DNA of 64,000 nt. It comes from Glebionis coronaria (lineage: Eukaryota; Streptophyta; Magnoliopsida; Asterales; Asteraceae). Both the position numbers and the translations under genes were made by a program. The stretch is taken from contig CM046877.1 in assembly GCA_025667525.1 (NCBI GenBank), positions 27,308,737-27,372,736 on the forward strand. The letters are read 5' to 3'. Below, one piece after another: positions 44,153 through 56,335 of this stretch (position 1 is its first letter; every line of letters begins with the position of its first letter). Under the pieces are notes generated by a model that did no database searches, was not told where the DNA came from, and worked only from the letters and a program-made list of their open reading frames with translations.

Positions 44153-44787
44153 TCATCGATAGCCACCATAAGGTTGTTGACCATAACTACCACCTGGTCC
44201 CATCATCGGATTATAATTTCCAGGCATCGAGCCAGGTGGGAATCCTGCGACAGGTGGTTGTTGCTGCATCTGAAATCCTTTGGCCCATGTTCATTCCCAT
44301 ACCCATATTCTGAGGCTGCATAGCGTTCATTCCCATACCCATATTCTGAGGCTACATAGCTTTCAGTCCTATCGTCTGGTTTACAACTCCATAACCAGGT
44401 ATTGGCCCTACGCCTGCACCAAGTGCACCCATTGCACTTCTTATTCCTGAGCCTACCATAGGGTTGGATGCTGGTCTTAAAACACCAGCAGCAGCACGTC
44501 CAAATTCCTGAACCCGAACCCATGGCTTTACCTATTGTAATATTCGAAGTCACTGGGTTCTTGCTAGGTTTTTCTAGTCTTTTTCCTACCGGTTTATAGC
44601 TTCAAAGTCGATCCCAATGTCAGATAAGGGGTTTGTTTTAGCTGCATGTTCAAAAATAATTAGTCTGATACATACAACGTAATATTCATGGTAAAACGGG
44701 TGTTCGCAAAGATGAAATAACTCACATCCAGATATGTTCAAATTAACCAGCCCTCGGTTCAATGTATCAGCCCAAACTGTGGATTTG
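44153..44787 (-). pseudogene. EPSIN2-like pseudogene, C-terminal part
   Basis: On the minus strand the fragment encodes [19 protein letters not shown], then (after an 84-base GT-AG intron, 44642-44725) [17 protein letters not shown], then SNITIGKAMGSGSG and a Met/Gly/Gln-rich tail ending SYGQQPYGGYR before a TGA at 44153-44155. This matches the C-terminal region of plant ENTH-domain clathrin adaptor EPSIN2-type proteins, which act in vesicle trafficking between Golgi and vacuole. A TAG at 44586-44588 follows INR and several one-base shifts break the tail, so it is not functional. The intron shows it came from genomic DNA, not from a retrocopied mRNA. Confidence 0.75.
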
Positions 44788-44792
44788 GTTTC
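44788..44792. other. Target site duplication GTTTC, left copy
   Basis: GTTTC precedes the 5' LTR and is repeated at 51077-51081. Confidence 0.9.
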
Positions 44793-45240
44793 TGTTAAAA
44801 TCCAAATTAATATGATATTCTTAAATATAGGGACTAATGTTGTTATTGTTGCTATTTCAGGGACTGAAGTGGAATCTTGGCATATGAAGTTTATTAACGT
44901 TGTTGGTTGATGGACTTGGGCTTGAAGGCCCATTGGGTTGATTGAAGACCGTTTCTCATTTGTGTATATTACCCTAACTCATTTCTGAGTTAGGATTAAG
45001 ATAGATGTGTGTGTTTTTCTCTCAGCCATTCATGGCGACATATGTTCTATCTTCATTCCTGGGTTGATTCATCTTTTGTTTTTCTATTTTTAATCTTTGT
45101 AAAAACTATTATCAGGTTAGATAATAGATCCATACCAGTTGAGACTGTGGTGAATTTTATCTTTAAAACTGTCTCTTGTTCCTTTGATTGTTTGAAGTGA
45201 ATAAAAGTGTTGTTAGATCATCTAGCCTTATTTTTCTACA
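44793..45240 (+). mobile_element. Copia 5' LTR (448 bp)
   Basis: It starts TGTTAAAATCCAAAT and ends TTATTTTTCTACA. Confidence 0.9.
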
Positions 45241-45252
45241 TGGTATCAGAGA
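45241..45252 (+). other. Copia primer binding site (tRNA-iMet)
   Basis: TGGTATCAGAGA follows the LTR without a spacer and matches the initiator tRNA-Met primer site in 11 of 12 bases. Confidence 0.8.
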
Positions 45253-45983
45253 AGGTTATCAAATCTGACTCTGTTATTGTGAAAAGTCTTTTGAGAAAAT
45301 AATTTTCTGTTTATTTTTTTATATAAAAGTTATAAATTGTTTTTTTCTGGTTGATCTGCTATTGGAATAGCTTTATACTCTCTCGATCTACAAAACCCCT
45401 AATTTTTTGAAAAAAATTAGGGTTTGACTTTTTTGGGGATCTTTTGATTCAAAGGTTCCGGTGACTGATTATTGGTTTTGTTGAGACTCTTGTGGTAAGA
45501 TCTGTGTCATAAGTGGAAAACCCCTAATTTTTTATAAAGTTAGGGTTTACTGTTTGTGACTAGATCTTGTGGATCTTGGTGTTTGTGATTCATTGGAGGC
45601 TGTTATCTCTTGCTTGGATTTGATTTTCCCTATTTTTTTTCCGTTGAAGGAAAAAATTAGGGTTTGTCAATTGGAGGTTCTGATATCATCTAGACTAAGT
45701 GAATCTAGATATATCAGATCAATTGTGCTTTGTTTGGTCTCAATGTAACACCTCTCACTCTCTCTCTTTTGATTGCTAGTTGTTTTATCTGCTTATTTGT
45801 TTTATCTGCTTTTTGTTCTTTGTTTACTCTTGGGTTGGTTGTATTTTATTTTTTGACCTATTATATTCTTGGATCCTCACTCATTGCTTGCCCTTGACCT
45901 ACCACCCTTGAGTGGTTTTGGAAGCCTGGAAACTCTGTTGCAGTGTTGTGAGTTCATTTATTACCTTTTTTTGACCCTTCACC
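45253..45983 (+). other. Copia leader
   Basis: Non-coding leader between primer site and gag. It contains several AATTAGGGTTTG-type blocks and T-rich stretches and has no other feature. Confidence 0.5.
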
Positions 45984-48900
45984 ATGACTGATCATGTTAA
46001 TGAGTCAGTTTATGGTGATGATGAGACTTCAAGTGTGACTGACCCTGTCACACTTATTAGCAAGTTGGATTTGACTGACCCTTTACATTTGCACCCCAAT
46101 AATACTGCTGTGTTGACTGTTGTGAGTGTTAAACTTAAAGGAACTGAAAATTATCAGGTTTGGTCTAATGTTATGTTATTAGCTATGGAAGGTAAAAACA
46201 AAATTGGTTTTATAGATGGGTCTTGTAAAATATCTATAACTGATGAAGTTTTGGGGAAACAATGAGATAGAGTTAATGCTGTGGTTCTTGGGTGGATTTT
46301 AAACTCAATCTCTGAGGAACTATTCCTTGGTCAAATTTTTTTCAAAAAAAAGGCTAAACATGTTTGGAATGAGTTAAAAGAAACTTACCATAAAGTTGAT
46401 GGGTCTGTCATTTTTCAATTTGCATCATAAGATTAACACTCTCAAGCAAAATGGGTCCAATTTGTCTGATTATTACCTCAAGTTGAATGCTTATTGGAAA
46501 CAGTATGATGCTATGATTGAGTTTCCTAATTGTGTGTGTTCTGCTTCTAGTGAATTAAAAGACCATAATCAGTTGTTAAAACTTATGCAATTCTTGATGG
46601 GTTTGGATGATTCTTACATGAGCATTAGAAGCTCTATTCTCTCTAGAGAAACTTTGCCTGATGTTAAAGGTGCCTATGTCATAATCTCTAGTGAGGAATC
46701 TCACAAGTTAGCATTTGGTACTCTTGTTGGTTCCTCTCAGAGGACTCAGACATCAGCCTTTTTTTCTAATGGGCCTGCTAGAAACAATGCTCAAAGAAAT
46801 CAAACCAATAACCAAGGTAACTTTAATAGTGGTAACTTTAGACCCAACTCTGGCAACAATGGGGGTTTCAGACCTAACACTCCTACTACTGCGGATTTAG
46901 ACCTAATGTTCCTAACAATTTTGTGTTTAGACCTTATGGTAATAGCAACTCCGAAGTGGTTTGTGAGAATTGTGGGTATAATGGGCACACTAATAATAGG
47001 AGCCTTCAAAATCATTGGTTACCCTCCCGACTTTGGTAAGAAAAAAGGGGGTCAAGGTAACAAGGGTAAAAATGTGTCTAACAATTCTATTGGAACATCC
47101 TCTTCATCTAGATTCAGTGATGAGCAACTTGCTACCTTACTTTCTATGTTCAAGGAGAACAAGGGGACCACTAGTGAATCTGGAAATGTTCATGCCAATA
47201 TGGCAGGTACCTACTTTAACAATAGTAAGATTTTTAATAATAACTTTGAGAAGTTTTTTTGTTCTAACAACAAACATCAAGTCCCAAAATTGGGTATAAT
47301 GGGAAGGTTGTTGATTCAGGGGCTAATCAGCATATGACCAATGATGATTCTGAATTGGAAAATGTTTTTGATATTTCTCACCTTAACATTAAGGTGGCTC
47401 ATCCTAATGGGACTGAAGCTATCATCTCTAAGATTGGAAATCTAAAACTTTCTAATGGACTTGTGTTGTTTGATGTGCTTGTTATTCCTAATTATTGTGT
47501 GACCTTGGTTTCTGTTCACAAATTAGCTAAGGATAACAAAATTTTGGTTGTCTTTTATGAAAACAAATGTTTCTTTGTTAATCAGGATTTCAATCTCAAA
47601 AAAATCTTGGGGACTGGTAGACAATGTGGTGGTTTGTACTATTTAGATGTAGAAGGTAACAAGTGTGTTAATGACTCCCATGTGATTAGTTGCTCCTTGT
47701 CTAAATATGATTGGCATTGTAGATTGGGTCAACCTGCTGACCCAGCTCTGAATGTACTAAAAAACTCTTTGAAAATTAGTTCTTTTGATCAAAATGAGTT
47801 TTGTGAAATATGTCAAAGGGCTAAACAGGCTAGAGAACCTTTTCCCTTAAGTGACTATAAAACTAAAACTCTTGGTGAATTAGTACATCTGGATGTGTGG
47901 GGGCCTTATAGGGTGACCAGTCATACTGGTCATAGGTTTTTCTTGACCATTGTGGATGATTACACAAGAGCTGTTTGGGTTTATTTGTTAAAAACCAAAG
48001 ATGAAGTTGGCAAATCTGTTGAGATTTTTTATAATCTGTTAAAAAACCAATTTGAAAAAGAAGTTAAAATTTTTAGAAGTGACAATGGGACTGAATTTGT
48101 TAATCATAGCTTTCAATCTTTTTGTAACACCAAAGAGATTTTACATCAAACCTCTTGTGCATATACTCCTCAAAAAATGGGGTGGTTGAAAGGAAACACA
48201 GGCATCTGCTTAATGTAACTAGGTGCCTTATATTTCAGGGGGGAATACCCTTAAGGTTTTGGACTGAAAGCATTCTAACTGCTACTTATCTTATCAACAG
48301 ATTGCCCTCTTCTGTGCTAAATGGTAGATCTCCATATGAGATGATGTATAACACACCTCCTAATCTCTCTCATATTAGGACCTTTGGTTGTCTTTCCTTT
48401 GCTACTGTCTTGAATAGTCATGACAAACTCACCAATAGATCTGAAAAATGTATTATGATGGGTTTTTCTAATATGAAAAAGGGTTACAAACTTTATAGTC
48501 TTGATAGACATCAGTTCTTTGTTTCTAGAGATGTCAAGTTTTTTGAGTCCATTTTTCCCTTTAAAGATATTGTTTTAAATAAAAAGAATAAGGTTCAAGA
48601 TGTTGATGTTTCTCAAAACAATAAAGTTTTGACCTTTTTTGATTTGGAAAATCCTGAGCTTCATGATGATGATGAGAGAGTTACAAATATTCATAATGGT
48701 GACAGTAAGTCACCAAATGATAGTAACCCAGACTTGGGTCTAAGTGACAGTGGACACATTGCTTCTAGCAATGATACCGCAGATGCCAGTCCAAGTATTG
48801 AGGATGCCACACTTGATGAAACACATGTATCTGAAGGAAATATTGAAATTCACCCAAGTCTTCCCTTTCATGGACAGAACTTGGGTGGTGTTTCTAATAT

Positions 48901-50590
48901 TAATGCTCAGGATGACCAGGGTGTGAGAAGGTCTTCTAGACCTTCTATTTTTCCAAAAAATTACAATGATTTTGTTGTTAATTCCAAGGTCAAGTATGGG
49001 ATTGAAAAATTTGTGGGTTATTCCAAAATTAAAGGAGATGTGTTATGCTTTGTCACTCAGTGAAATAAGAGTAGTGAACCTAGGAATTTTTTTGAGGCTT
49101 GTCAAAGCCCTGAATGGGTTGATGCTATGAATGGTGAATTTGCTGCTTTACTTGAAAATGACACTTGGGACTTAGTTTAATTGCATGTTGATAGGACTGC
49201 CTTAAATTCTAAGTGGGTTTGGAAACTTAAGTTCAAATCCAGTGGTGAAACTGAAAGGTATAAGGCCAGACTTGTTGCCATGGGTTGTGGTCAAAAGGAG
49301 GGTATTGATTATGAAGAAACCTTCTCACCTGTTGTTAAAATGGTGACTGTTAGATGTCTCATTAATTTAGCTGTTAATCAATCTTGGCCTATATACCAAT
49401 TGGACATTAACAATGCTTTCTTGTATGGTGAATTGGATGAGACTGTTTACATGAAACCCCCTCAAGGATTTTACTCTGGTAATCCTAAAATTGTTTGTAG
49501 ACTTATGAAGTCTATTTATGGACTGAAGCAATCTCCTAGACAGTGGAATGCCAAACTCACATATGTTCTAGTTGAAAATGGGTTTGTTCAAAGCAAGTCT
49601 GACTACTCCCTTTATACTAAGAATTGTGATAAGTGTTTCATTGCTGTGCTTGTTTATGTGGATGATATTATTGTTACTGGCAACAACAAAAAAGAAATTG
49701 ACAAATTCAAAATGTTTTTGAAAAGTAATTTTAAGATTAAGGATTTGGGAAAATTGCAATTTTTTTTGGGAATTGAAGTTGTTGATACCCAATATGGAAT
49801 ATGTTTGAATCAAAGGAAGTATGTCCTTGATCTTTTATCTGAATATGGGATGCTTGCTTGCAAACCTTCCAAAACACCCTTGTTGTCTAAACTGTCCATT
49901 TCCAATGAACCATGTGATACTGATCCCTTGTTGGAAAATATTGTGGATTATCAAAAGCTTATGGGTAAGCTCATATATTTGACCAACACCAGACCTGACA
50001 TTTCTTATGCAGCCCATTGTCTTAGTCAATTTATGCACTCACCCTTAAGGTCTCACCTAAGGATTGCTTTCAAGATTCTCAGATACTTAAAGGGTGCTCC
50101 AGGTTTGGGTATTCATGTTAAGAAACACACAAGTATGACTCTTAGAGCCTTCTCAGATGCTGATTGGGCTAAGTGCATTGTTACTAGGAAGTTTGTCACT
50201 GGCTATTGTGTTTTCTTGAATGATAACCTTGTATCAAGGAAGAGTAAGAAACAAATCACTCTCTCTAAGTCATCAGCTGAGGCTGAGTATAGAGCCCTAG
50301 CCTCAGTGACTAGTGAAGTCATTTGGATCCTTAAAATTCTAAAAGATTTGAGGTGTAGTAATCTTTTGCCTGTGGATCTTTATTGTGACAGTAACTCAGC
50401 AATTAAGATTGCTGCCAATCCAATGTTCCATGAGAGAACTAAACACCTAGAGATCGACCTTCACTTTGTGAAGGAAAAGATCTTGAATGGTGTTGTTAGA
50501 ACTCAAAAGGTGGAGTCTATAAATCAAATTGCAGACATCCTTACCAAAGGATTGATACATCACAACATGGATACCTGGTTGGAAAACTAG
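45984..50590 (+). pseudogene. Copia gag-pol polyprotein (multiple frameshifts and stops)
   Basis: Gag starts MTDHVNESVYGDDETSS and contains the copia gag pattern LKGTENYQVWSNVMLLAM. A TGA at 46263-46265 follows GKQ where tryptophan is expected. A frameshift lies near 46413. The zinc knuckle (CENCGYNGHT) is readable only in a shifted frame near 46960. Further shifts lie near 47300 (protease DSGANQHMT) and 48170 (integrase YTPQ). Stops follow at 49061-49063 and 49178-49180. From 49181 the RT/RNase H part is open for 469 codons with YKARLVAMGCGQKEGIDYEE, NNAFLYGELDETVYM, YVDDIIVTG, FSDADWAKC, SSAEAEYRA and CDSNSAIK. Gag type suggests the Ale/Retrofit branch (inference). It cannot make a full polyprotein. 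Confidence 0.85.
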
Positions 50591-50629
50591 GTATGTTTGA
50601 CTTGTATTGAATATTAGATTAAGGGGAGA

Positions 50630-51076
50630 TGTTAAAATCCAAATTAATATGATATTCTTAAATATAGGGACTAATGTTGTTATTGTTGCTATTTCAGGGT
50701 CTGAAGTGGAATCTTGGCATTTGAAGTTTATTAACGTTGCTGGTTGATGGACTTGGGCTTGAAGGCCCATTGGGTTGATTGAAGACCGTTGCTCATTTGT
50801 GTATATTACCCTAACTCATTTCTGAGTTAGGGTTAAGATAGATGTGTGTGTTTTTCTCTCAGCCATTCATGGCGACATATGTTCTATCTTCATTCCTAGG
50901 TTGATTCATCTTTTGTTTTTTATTTTTAATCTTTGTAAAAACTATTATCAGGTTAGATAATAGATCCATACCAGTTGAGACTGTGGTGGATTTTATCTTT
51001 AAAACTCTCTCTTGTTCCTTTGATTGTTTGAAGTGAATAAAAGTGTTGTTAGATCATCTAGCCTTATTTTTCTACA
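50630..51076 (+). mobile_element. Copia 3' LTR (447 bp)
   Basis: Matches 44793-45240 and ends TTTTTCTACA. Confidence 0.9.
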
Positions 51077-51081
51077 GTTTC
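51077..51081. other. Target site duplication GTTTC, right copy
   Basis: Same five bases as 44788-44792. Confidence 0.9.
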
Positions 51082-52220
51082 GAACTTTCTTTAGTAGGTT
51101 GTTGGGATACTAAAGCATGTACACATGGGGGTGGACATAGAGGTTCACCTGCGATGACTCTGGGCTATCCAAAAGGGTAGTCGCCCTGGGATTAGTCAGC
51201 TCTCAATGTCGAATCAAAAACCTAGGTATACCAAAAAAAAGCATGCGCACCAGTAGACACTATAAGTGGCGGTTGTGTGGTGCCCCAGGAAGAGCTCGAC
51301 TACAACGGTGACTTTAACTGTTGGTAGAAATTTGAAGCAGCGTATTGTGAGCCTGAAGTGGCTTTAACTTGGGAGAAAGGTGCAATCAAACGCTGAAATG
51401 CACCATAAAAGTTATTTTACTGAACAGGTTGATCATTAGAATCAGGAAATATATTTTGACCACTTTGGGATCCAAAACCAGTGCTCAACATAGATTGAAC
51501 ACCCTGAGCTGGAAAGCCGGGCTTCAACATAATTTGGCTACCTGGAGTGGGGAAACTTGGTTGTGGAATATATTGGTGGCCACCTTGAACTTGAAATGCC
51601 GGTTGTGGCATAGAATGCCCACCTTGTGGTGGAAAACCGTGTTGTGGTATTGGTTGACCGCCTTGGGATGGAAAACTAGGCTTTACCGTAATTTAGCTAA
51701 ATTGATCTGCTAAAATCGAGGGTAATCCGGTCGAGTTAGATTGTACTAAGAAACCTGTTTGAGAAAAAAGTTGGTTAGGTGGGCCCGAACATTGGCCTGT
51801 TTGTGATGAGGCTCGGCCCGTTTGTGAGGAAGGTTGGATCATTTGAGAAGTAGGTTGGCTAGGTACGGATGAAAAACCTGTTTGTAAAAAAGGTTGGCTC
51901 ATTGTGAGAAAGGTTAAACTGATTGCATTAAAGGTTGGCTAGGCTGGGGAGCAAAACCCGTTTGGGAAGATGGTTCGCATGTTTGAGAACAGGGTTGAGA
52001 GGTTTAACCCACGGGGTCAACATGTTTCATGGGGTTGCACCAAGTAGGTCAAAGAAGTATCATTTTCGTTGTTGGAGGTCGGTGTAGCTGTGGCGGCAGT
52101 TGGAGGTTGGGGAGCTAAAGAGTTTTTGGATACTGCATCTTCTCGAATCTCGATCAGTAGGTGGTAGAGGTGGTGTGTCATGATCAAGGGCTGCGACGCT
52201 CACTTGACACGTGTATTGAA
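51082..52220 (-). pseudogene. EPSIN2-like pseudogene, upstream Gln/Pro-rich part
   Basis: On the minus strand this carries a low-complexity region rich in Gln, Pro, Ser and Gly: QPTSQMIQPSSQTGRASSQT, PQPSFPTPGSQIMLKPGF, MPQPAFQVQGGHQYIPQ. It resembles the disordered, clathrin-binding middle of EPSIN2-type proteins. It lies upstream of, and joins through the GTTTC target site to, [12 protein letters not shown] in the C-terminal part. Frames are broken at several points (stops near 51417 and 51693, a one-base loss just before FETK). The ENTH domain is absent. A SINE-like fragment sits at 51131-51209. Confidence 0.65.
51131..51209 (+). mobile_element. SINE-like fragment (partial)
   Basis: GGTTCACCTGCG..GACT..GGGCTAT..AAAAGGGTAGTCGC..TG.GATTAGT matches the body of the element at 4715-4925 in opposite orientation. 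The B-box head is missing. An A-rich run follows at about 51232. Confidence 0.5.
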
Positions 52221-52739
52221 GTGTTAGCAAAATATTGTGGAAGTACATGAAAAATGTCAAATGTGTTGATTAAACATCAAAACAGTTGATATTTAAAATG
52301 TTGCAGAATACGGTCAGTACAGAAAAAACGAGTTTCACATATATACCGAGTGCAAGGCTGGTCAGTGGGAAGCTAAGTTGAATCATTCACCATTATACCA
52401 TAGATTAAGAATCTGATTTGAATGTCCTGAACTCCCCCATCAAGTGAAATTTGGAGTAGCTACTCTGTTGGATGCTATTTGTAGTCTGATTGAAAAATAC
52501 ATATTTGGTACAGTATAGTAGAGCATAATGTATAGGAATAAACATATCTAAATAACTGAGTATAGCATATCATAATGGTTGTCAAAAAGATATTTGTATA
52601 TATATCATAATGTTAATCTATGAAACATGTGAGACTCGTCATCATTTATGAGTGATCTATATATATGATGTTATGCATTACGAACACTTGATCATGATAA
52701 CTGCATCTACTTTCATCTATGTGACTCTATACCGTGCCA
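52221..52739. other. Intergenic
   Basis: No supportable gene. The left part may be intron or flank of the EPSIN2-like fragment; the right part is the 3' flank of the F-box pseudogene. Confidence 0.4.
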
Positions 52740-53882
52740 TCATTGGATTATGGAACTGGACTGATCAAGCAAAAGTTGTGTTTCCGTGTAGGAGATCATT
52801 AAAAACGAACCAACGCTTCCTTTTATTACAATAGCATTGATGTATCCTGAACCCGGTTCATAAACCTCCCGTTTACATATTAATTTAGAAACGCCAACAT
52901 CGTCATCATCACAATCCGAATCATAATCATGTGCGCCCATTATAGCTTCGCCATTTTTCCTAAATCCTATTAGCATTCCATATTTCATGCTTGGTGACCT
53001 AATAGTTAACATCCTAGTCAACGATTTTGTAACTTTATCCATCACCCATACACCAAAAACCATTATCTCAGCCTCTTTATAGTACTTCACCACAACAAGA
53101 GATTCAATATGATTAAAAAGTATTAAGTTACATGAGTTGACTAAACTATCCGGAAGGCACACTTTACGAAATTCTTCACTCTCCAAATCAAAAGAAATAA
53201 TAAATTTAAAGTTTGCTTCCCCATCCTGATTATCGTCATCATAATCAAGTCAATAAACAAACCGTTCTATCAGAACATGGTACGATGTCAAAGCACATAA
53301 TCTAAATGATGGATTGATGGATAGACTTTTCCAAGCCCTGGAGCTTAATGTAAATACCTCAACTTACCAATGAAAACACGGCCCAAGAATAATATCAATC
53401 CTAACAAGCTTGGGATCTTGAGTAGCAGCACAAACCCCGAAACCAACAACAGGTACAAGTATATTTTTTGGTGTATCAGGGACAAGAATGTCAACCGATT
53501 TTCTTATTGCAAGATTCCAAAGAACAACCATTAATGACCCTAGATCTCGATGAGGACCGAAAAAACATAATACTCCATGTGAAGAACTGCATACATGTGC
53601 TCTTTCTATTTTGTTTATAGACTCAGGGATAGTATGGAAAAATTTGTGGTCTGGGAATGTATCATCATCAATTACTAAAGCACATCTTCCATTGTCACAA
53701 CCAGGTAGTTTGTAACTTAGAAATAGATGTTGTGGCTGTGTTTGTGTTTGATGTATTTGGTGATTCGTTATGAAATTTGAGCTATCGATTAGATACTTCC
53801 ATGATTTCGAAACTGATCTGAACCGAATCAATGATTTGGCTGGAAGTCGTTTCAGGGTTTCAGCTTGAATATCAAAAGGTAT
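52740..53882 (-). pseudogene. F-box/FBA pseudogene, third copy
   Basis: On the minus strand a single frame aligns with the two F-box genes at 5498 and 8441. It holds an F-box part (PFDIQAETLKRLPAKSLIRF, WKYLIDSSNF), then GVLCFFGPHRDLGS, LWNLAIRKSV, GFGVCAATQDPKLVRID, SSRAWKSLSINPSF, FDLESEEFRKVCLP and the ending LLLDQSSSIIQ. Two in-frame stops break it: TAA at 53364-53366, where the paralogues have a sense codon after W, and TGA at 53250-53252, where they have tryptophan (FVYW). The first eight or so residues (MSRIK...) are missing because the frame is cut near 53882 by a Copia LTR. Both stops are consistent with single transitions. Confidence 0.85.
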
Positions 53883-54085
53883 TAAGAATATAAGCCCATT
53901 AACCTAAAGGACTGGTTTGGATATAAAGACAAAGATGGAGGACTAGTTTTTCTATTAAAGAGTCAAGCGTATAACTAGAAGGACTAGAAGTGCACAAGTG
54001 TGAAAGTGTCGGGCTGAACTGAAGATTATGAGTTTATATACTCATCTCACCTACTCGTTTACTTAACTTTTCATTCTTTGTTTTC
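53883..54085 (+). mobile_element. Copia 5' LTR, left part (split by LARD)
   Basis: Begins TATTAAGAATATAAG (probably a mutated TGTTAAG end) exactly where F-box homology stops, has a TATA-like GTTTATATACTC near 54035, and ends at TTTTC where the LARD begins. Its other part is 63569-63772. The exact start is uncertain by a few bases. Confidence 0.55.
54081..54085. other. Probable LARD target duplication, left (TTTTC)
   Basis: TTTTC before the left LTR against TTTTA at 63569-63573 after the right LTR; four of five bases agree. Confidence 0.45.
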
Positions 54086-54396
54086 TTTAACACCCCCAAA
54101 TTACCACGCAGCGGAATACCACTTTGGGGCGCTACTCATAGCACATCACACACAATCATAGAAAACGACCTCAAAAGAGACGTTAAAATATTATACAATT
54201 TTGTCTAAAAAGTTTCCCATCCCAATATATAAATCAGACTAGCGTTTAGTCCCAAAAACCGTTACCAATCACAACATATACATTAAATGCTTAAAAGCAG
54301 TTTATTTATTTCAAAGGATGGAAAAATAATATAAAGTTTAGACAAGTAAGCACCAACTTCCTCCTCATATGCTCCGCTGCTATCCATCTTGATTAC

Positions 54397-54993
54397 CTGA
54401 AATACATGTGTAAAATCATCAACACAAATGTTGAGCAAGTCTATAGGTTTTACAAATCAATTTGAACACAAGCGATTATAAGTTTGTGGCATACTTGAAG
54501 GCAACAAGCATCTAATAATTTGCATCAACAATATTAATTGTATATAGCATAAATTGCAATAAGCTCATGGAACCGAGCCCTTAGACACTCCCTTGTAAGT
54601 CTGATAAGACAGGAGATTTATTAATTGTCAATTACCTCCAGATTATTGGTACATTGCCGTATACCTGACTTCTCAATACAATATGTTCAAACAGTGTGGA
54701 GGTCGGGTCTAAGCATATGTGACAAGTCCACACAAACTAAACTGGGGCGGCTTCACCCATAGATCTATTAATTGTACTAGCGGTTAACCCATCACAGGTT
54801 AATTAACGGTCCACAATTGAGGCTTTAATAATGGCAATCACTTAATGCAATTTAAAGGAAACCACGGGTCCATTCATAGAGGGACAAGCATACCATAAAA
54901 GACTTGTGTTCTAAGTTTATAAAAACATGTATTCCCCCTCGCGGGTTTAAAAACCATTTATAAGATAGTATAAAAGCGAGGCTATAGACTTAC
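54397..54993 (-). other. Putative intron in LARD left LTR
   Basis: Minus-strand donor CTAAG|GTAAGTCTATAG and acceptor ATGTATTTCAG|GTAATC enclose 597 bases and match the Gypsy LTR intron boundaries. Confidence 0.45.
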
Positions 54994-55774
54994 CTTAGAT
55001 GCAATCGTCACAATAGTTAATAGAGAACAAACGTCAATTGAGAATAAATGTCAATGGTTGATACATGATCACACGAGACCTAAAGATAACGAGGCACGTC
55101 TTAGGCTCGAGACGATAAATGAATCGTACATATATGTAATAAGTATATTTCAATAAGTTCTTGGACATTGCATAAGTTTTATGATTCTTTATAAAACTTT
55201 TAGGTGAAAACTTAACTATTTTAGTGTAATATCCAATTTGACGCTTTTAGCCCATCTTAAGCCCAATAGTGGCCCATTACAAGATTATATAACTTAGGTC
55301 CATTTCAAATTCAGTATTTCACTCTAAATTGGTTATAAACCTCAGGTCCAATAATGGCCCATTAGCCATTACAAGTGTAAGTTGGGCTTTTATGGCCCAA
55401 GTCCACTTTATATAGTTTTTGGGTTCTAAAACGCATCATAAACACGTACACTTAATATTTTATGTTGGTCGGGTCTCGGGTTCCAATATTATCAGTATAT
55501 AATTAAGTCTAAAATTCCCGACAAGTGGGTCCTACCACGTCGGTTTGTATGAAAACATCACTTTTTATGTTAATGGGGTATAGTCTGTTTAGTACAATTT
55601 TCCCGACATGTCCCGGTAATTTGTTCATATCTCTTGAACCCTAAATCATCTAAGTGTGTTCTTTTTACCAAAATCATTATTAACTCGTGTACTTTACTGA
55701 TTACAAGTCTAATTATCCCCAATTTATACTTTTCATAGCTAACTAACCCATTTTGCCACTTAGAAGAGTGGGCT

Positions 55775-56335
55775 GTTTTTGGGCAGCCAAACTCGTTTTC
55801 ACCATTTTGGTCGCCATTTCCAAATCGTAAGGAACTGGTAAACAATCCAATTGATTCTACTTGTTAATAATTTTATTTACAACCTACAGTATTACCTAAT
55901 TCAATGATTCTGAGTTCTTATATGAGAAACCAGTCCGTGAAGACAGTATGTTCAGATCTGACTAGTTTTCACTGTTTTGGCAACCATTTTTAAACCGTAA
56001 GGAATTGGTAAACCATCAAATTTATTCCAGTTCTTCATGATTTTATCTACAACTTTTAGTATTACATATTCGTAGGTCAGTATATAAATTTTACGAGAAT
56101 CAGTCTATCAAAACAGTATGTTCAGATCTGGCTATTTTTCACTATTTTGGCCACCATTTCCAAACCGTAAGAAATTGGTAAACCATCCAATTGATTCTAG
56201 TTCTTCATTATTTTATCTACAAATTTTAGTTTTACATATTCGTAGGTCAGTATACAAATTTTATGAGAATACAGTCCATCAAAACAGTATGTTCAGATCT
56301 GACTAGTTTTCAATATTTTGGTCATATCTTGCTAT
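55775..56335. repeat. Tandem repeat in LARD LTR, about 170 bp unit, 3.3 copies
   Basis: CAGTATGTTCAGATCTG marks unit starts at 55944, 56114 and 56285, with a more diverged unit before the first. Each unit has TTTTCACTATTTTGGCCACC and AAACCGTAAG blocks. The right LTR holds the same array at about 61310-61860. Confidence 0.75.

Larger units (their letters stand above)
44793..51076 (+). mobile_element. Copia element inserted in the EPSIN2-like exon
   Basis: LTRs at 44793-45240 and 50630-51076, a primer site at 45241, a broken gag-pol at 45984-50590, polypurine tract AAGGGGAGA before the 3' LTR, and TSD GTTTC. The target bases fall inside codons for FETKSTVW of the EPSIN2-like fragment. LTRs differ at roughly ten positions by eye over about 447 bases. 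Confidence 0.9.

Noticed and set aside
55775..56335. Centromeric satellite suggested by the 170-bp tandem unit
   Set aside because: Only 3.3 copies, confined to the LARD LTRs and present in both; an internal LTR repeat.
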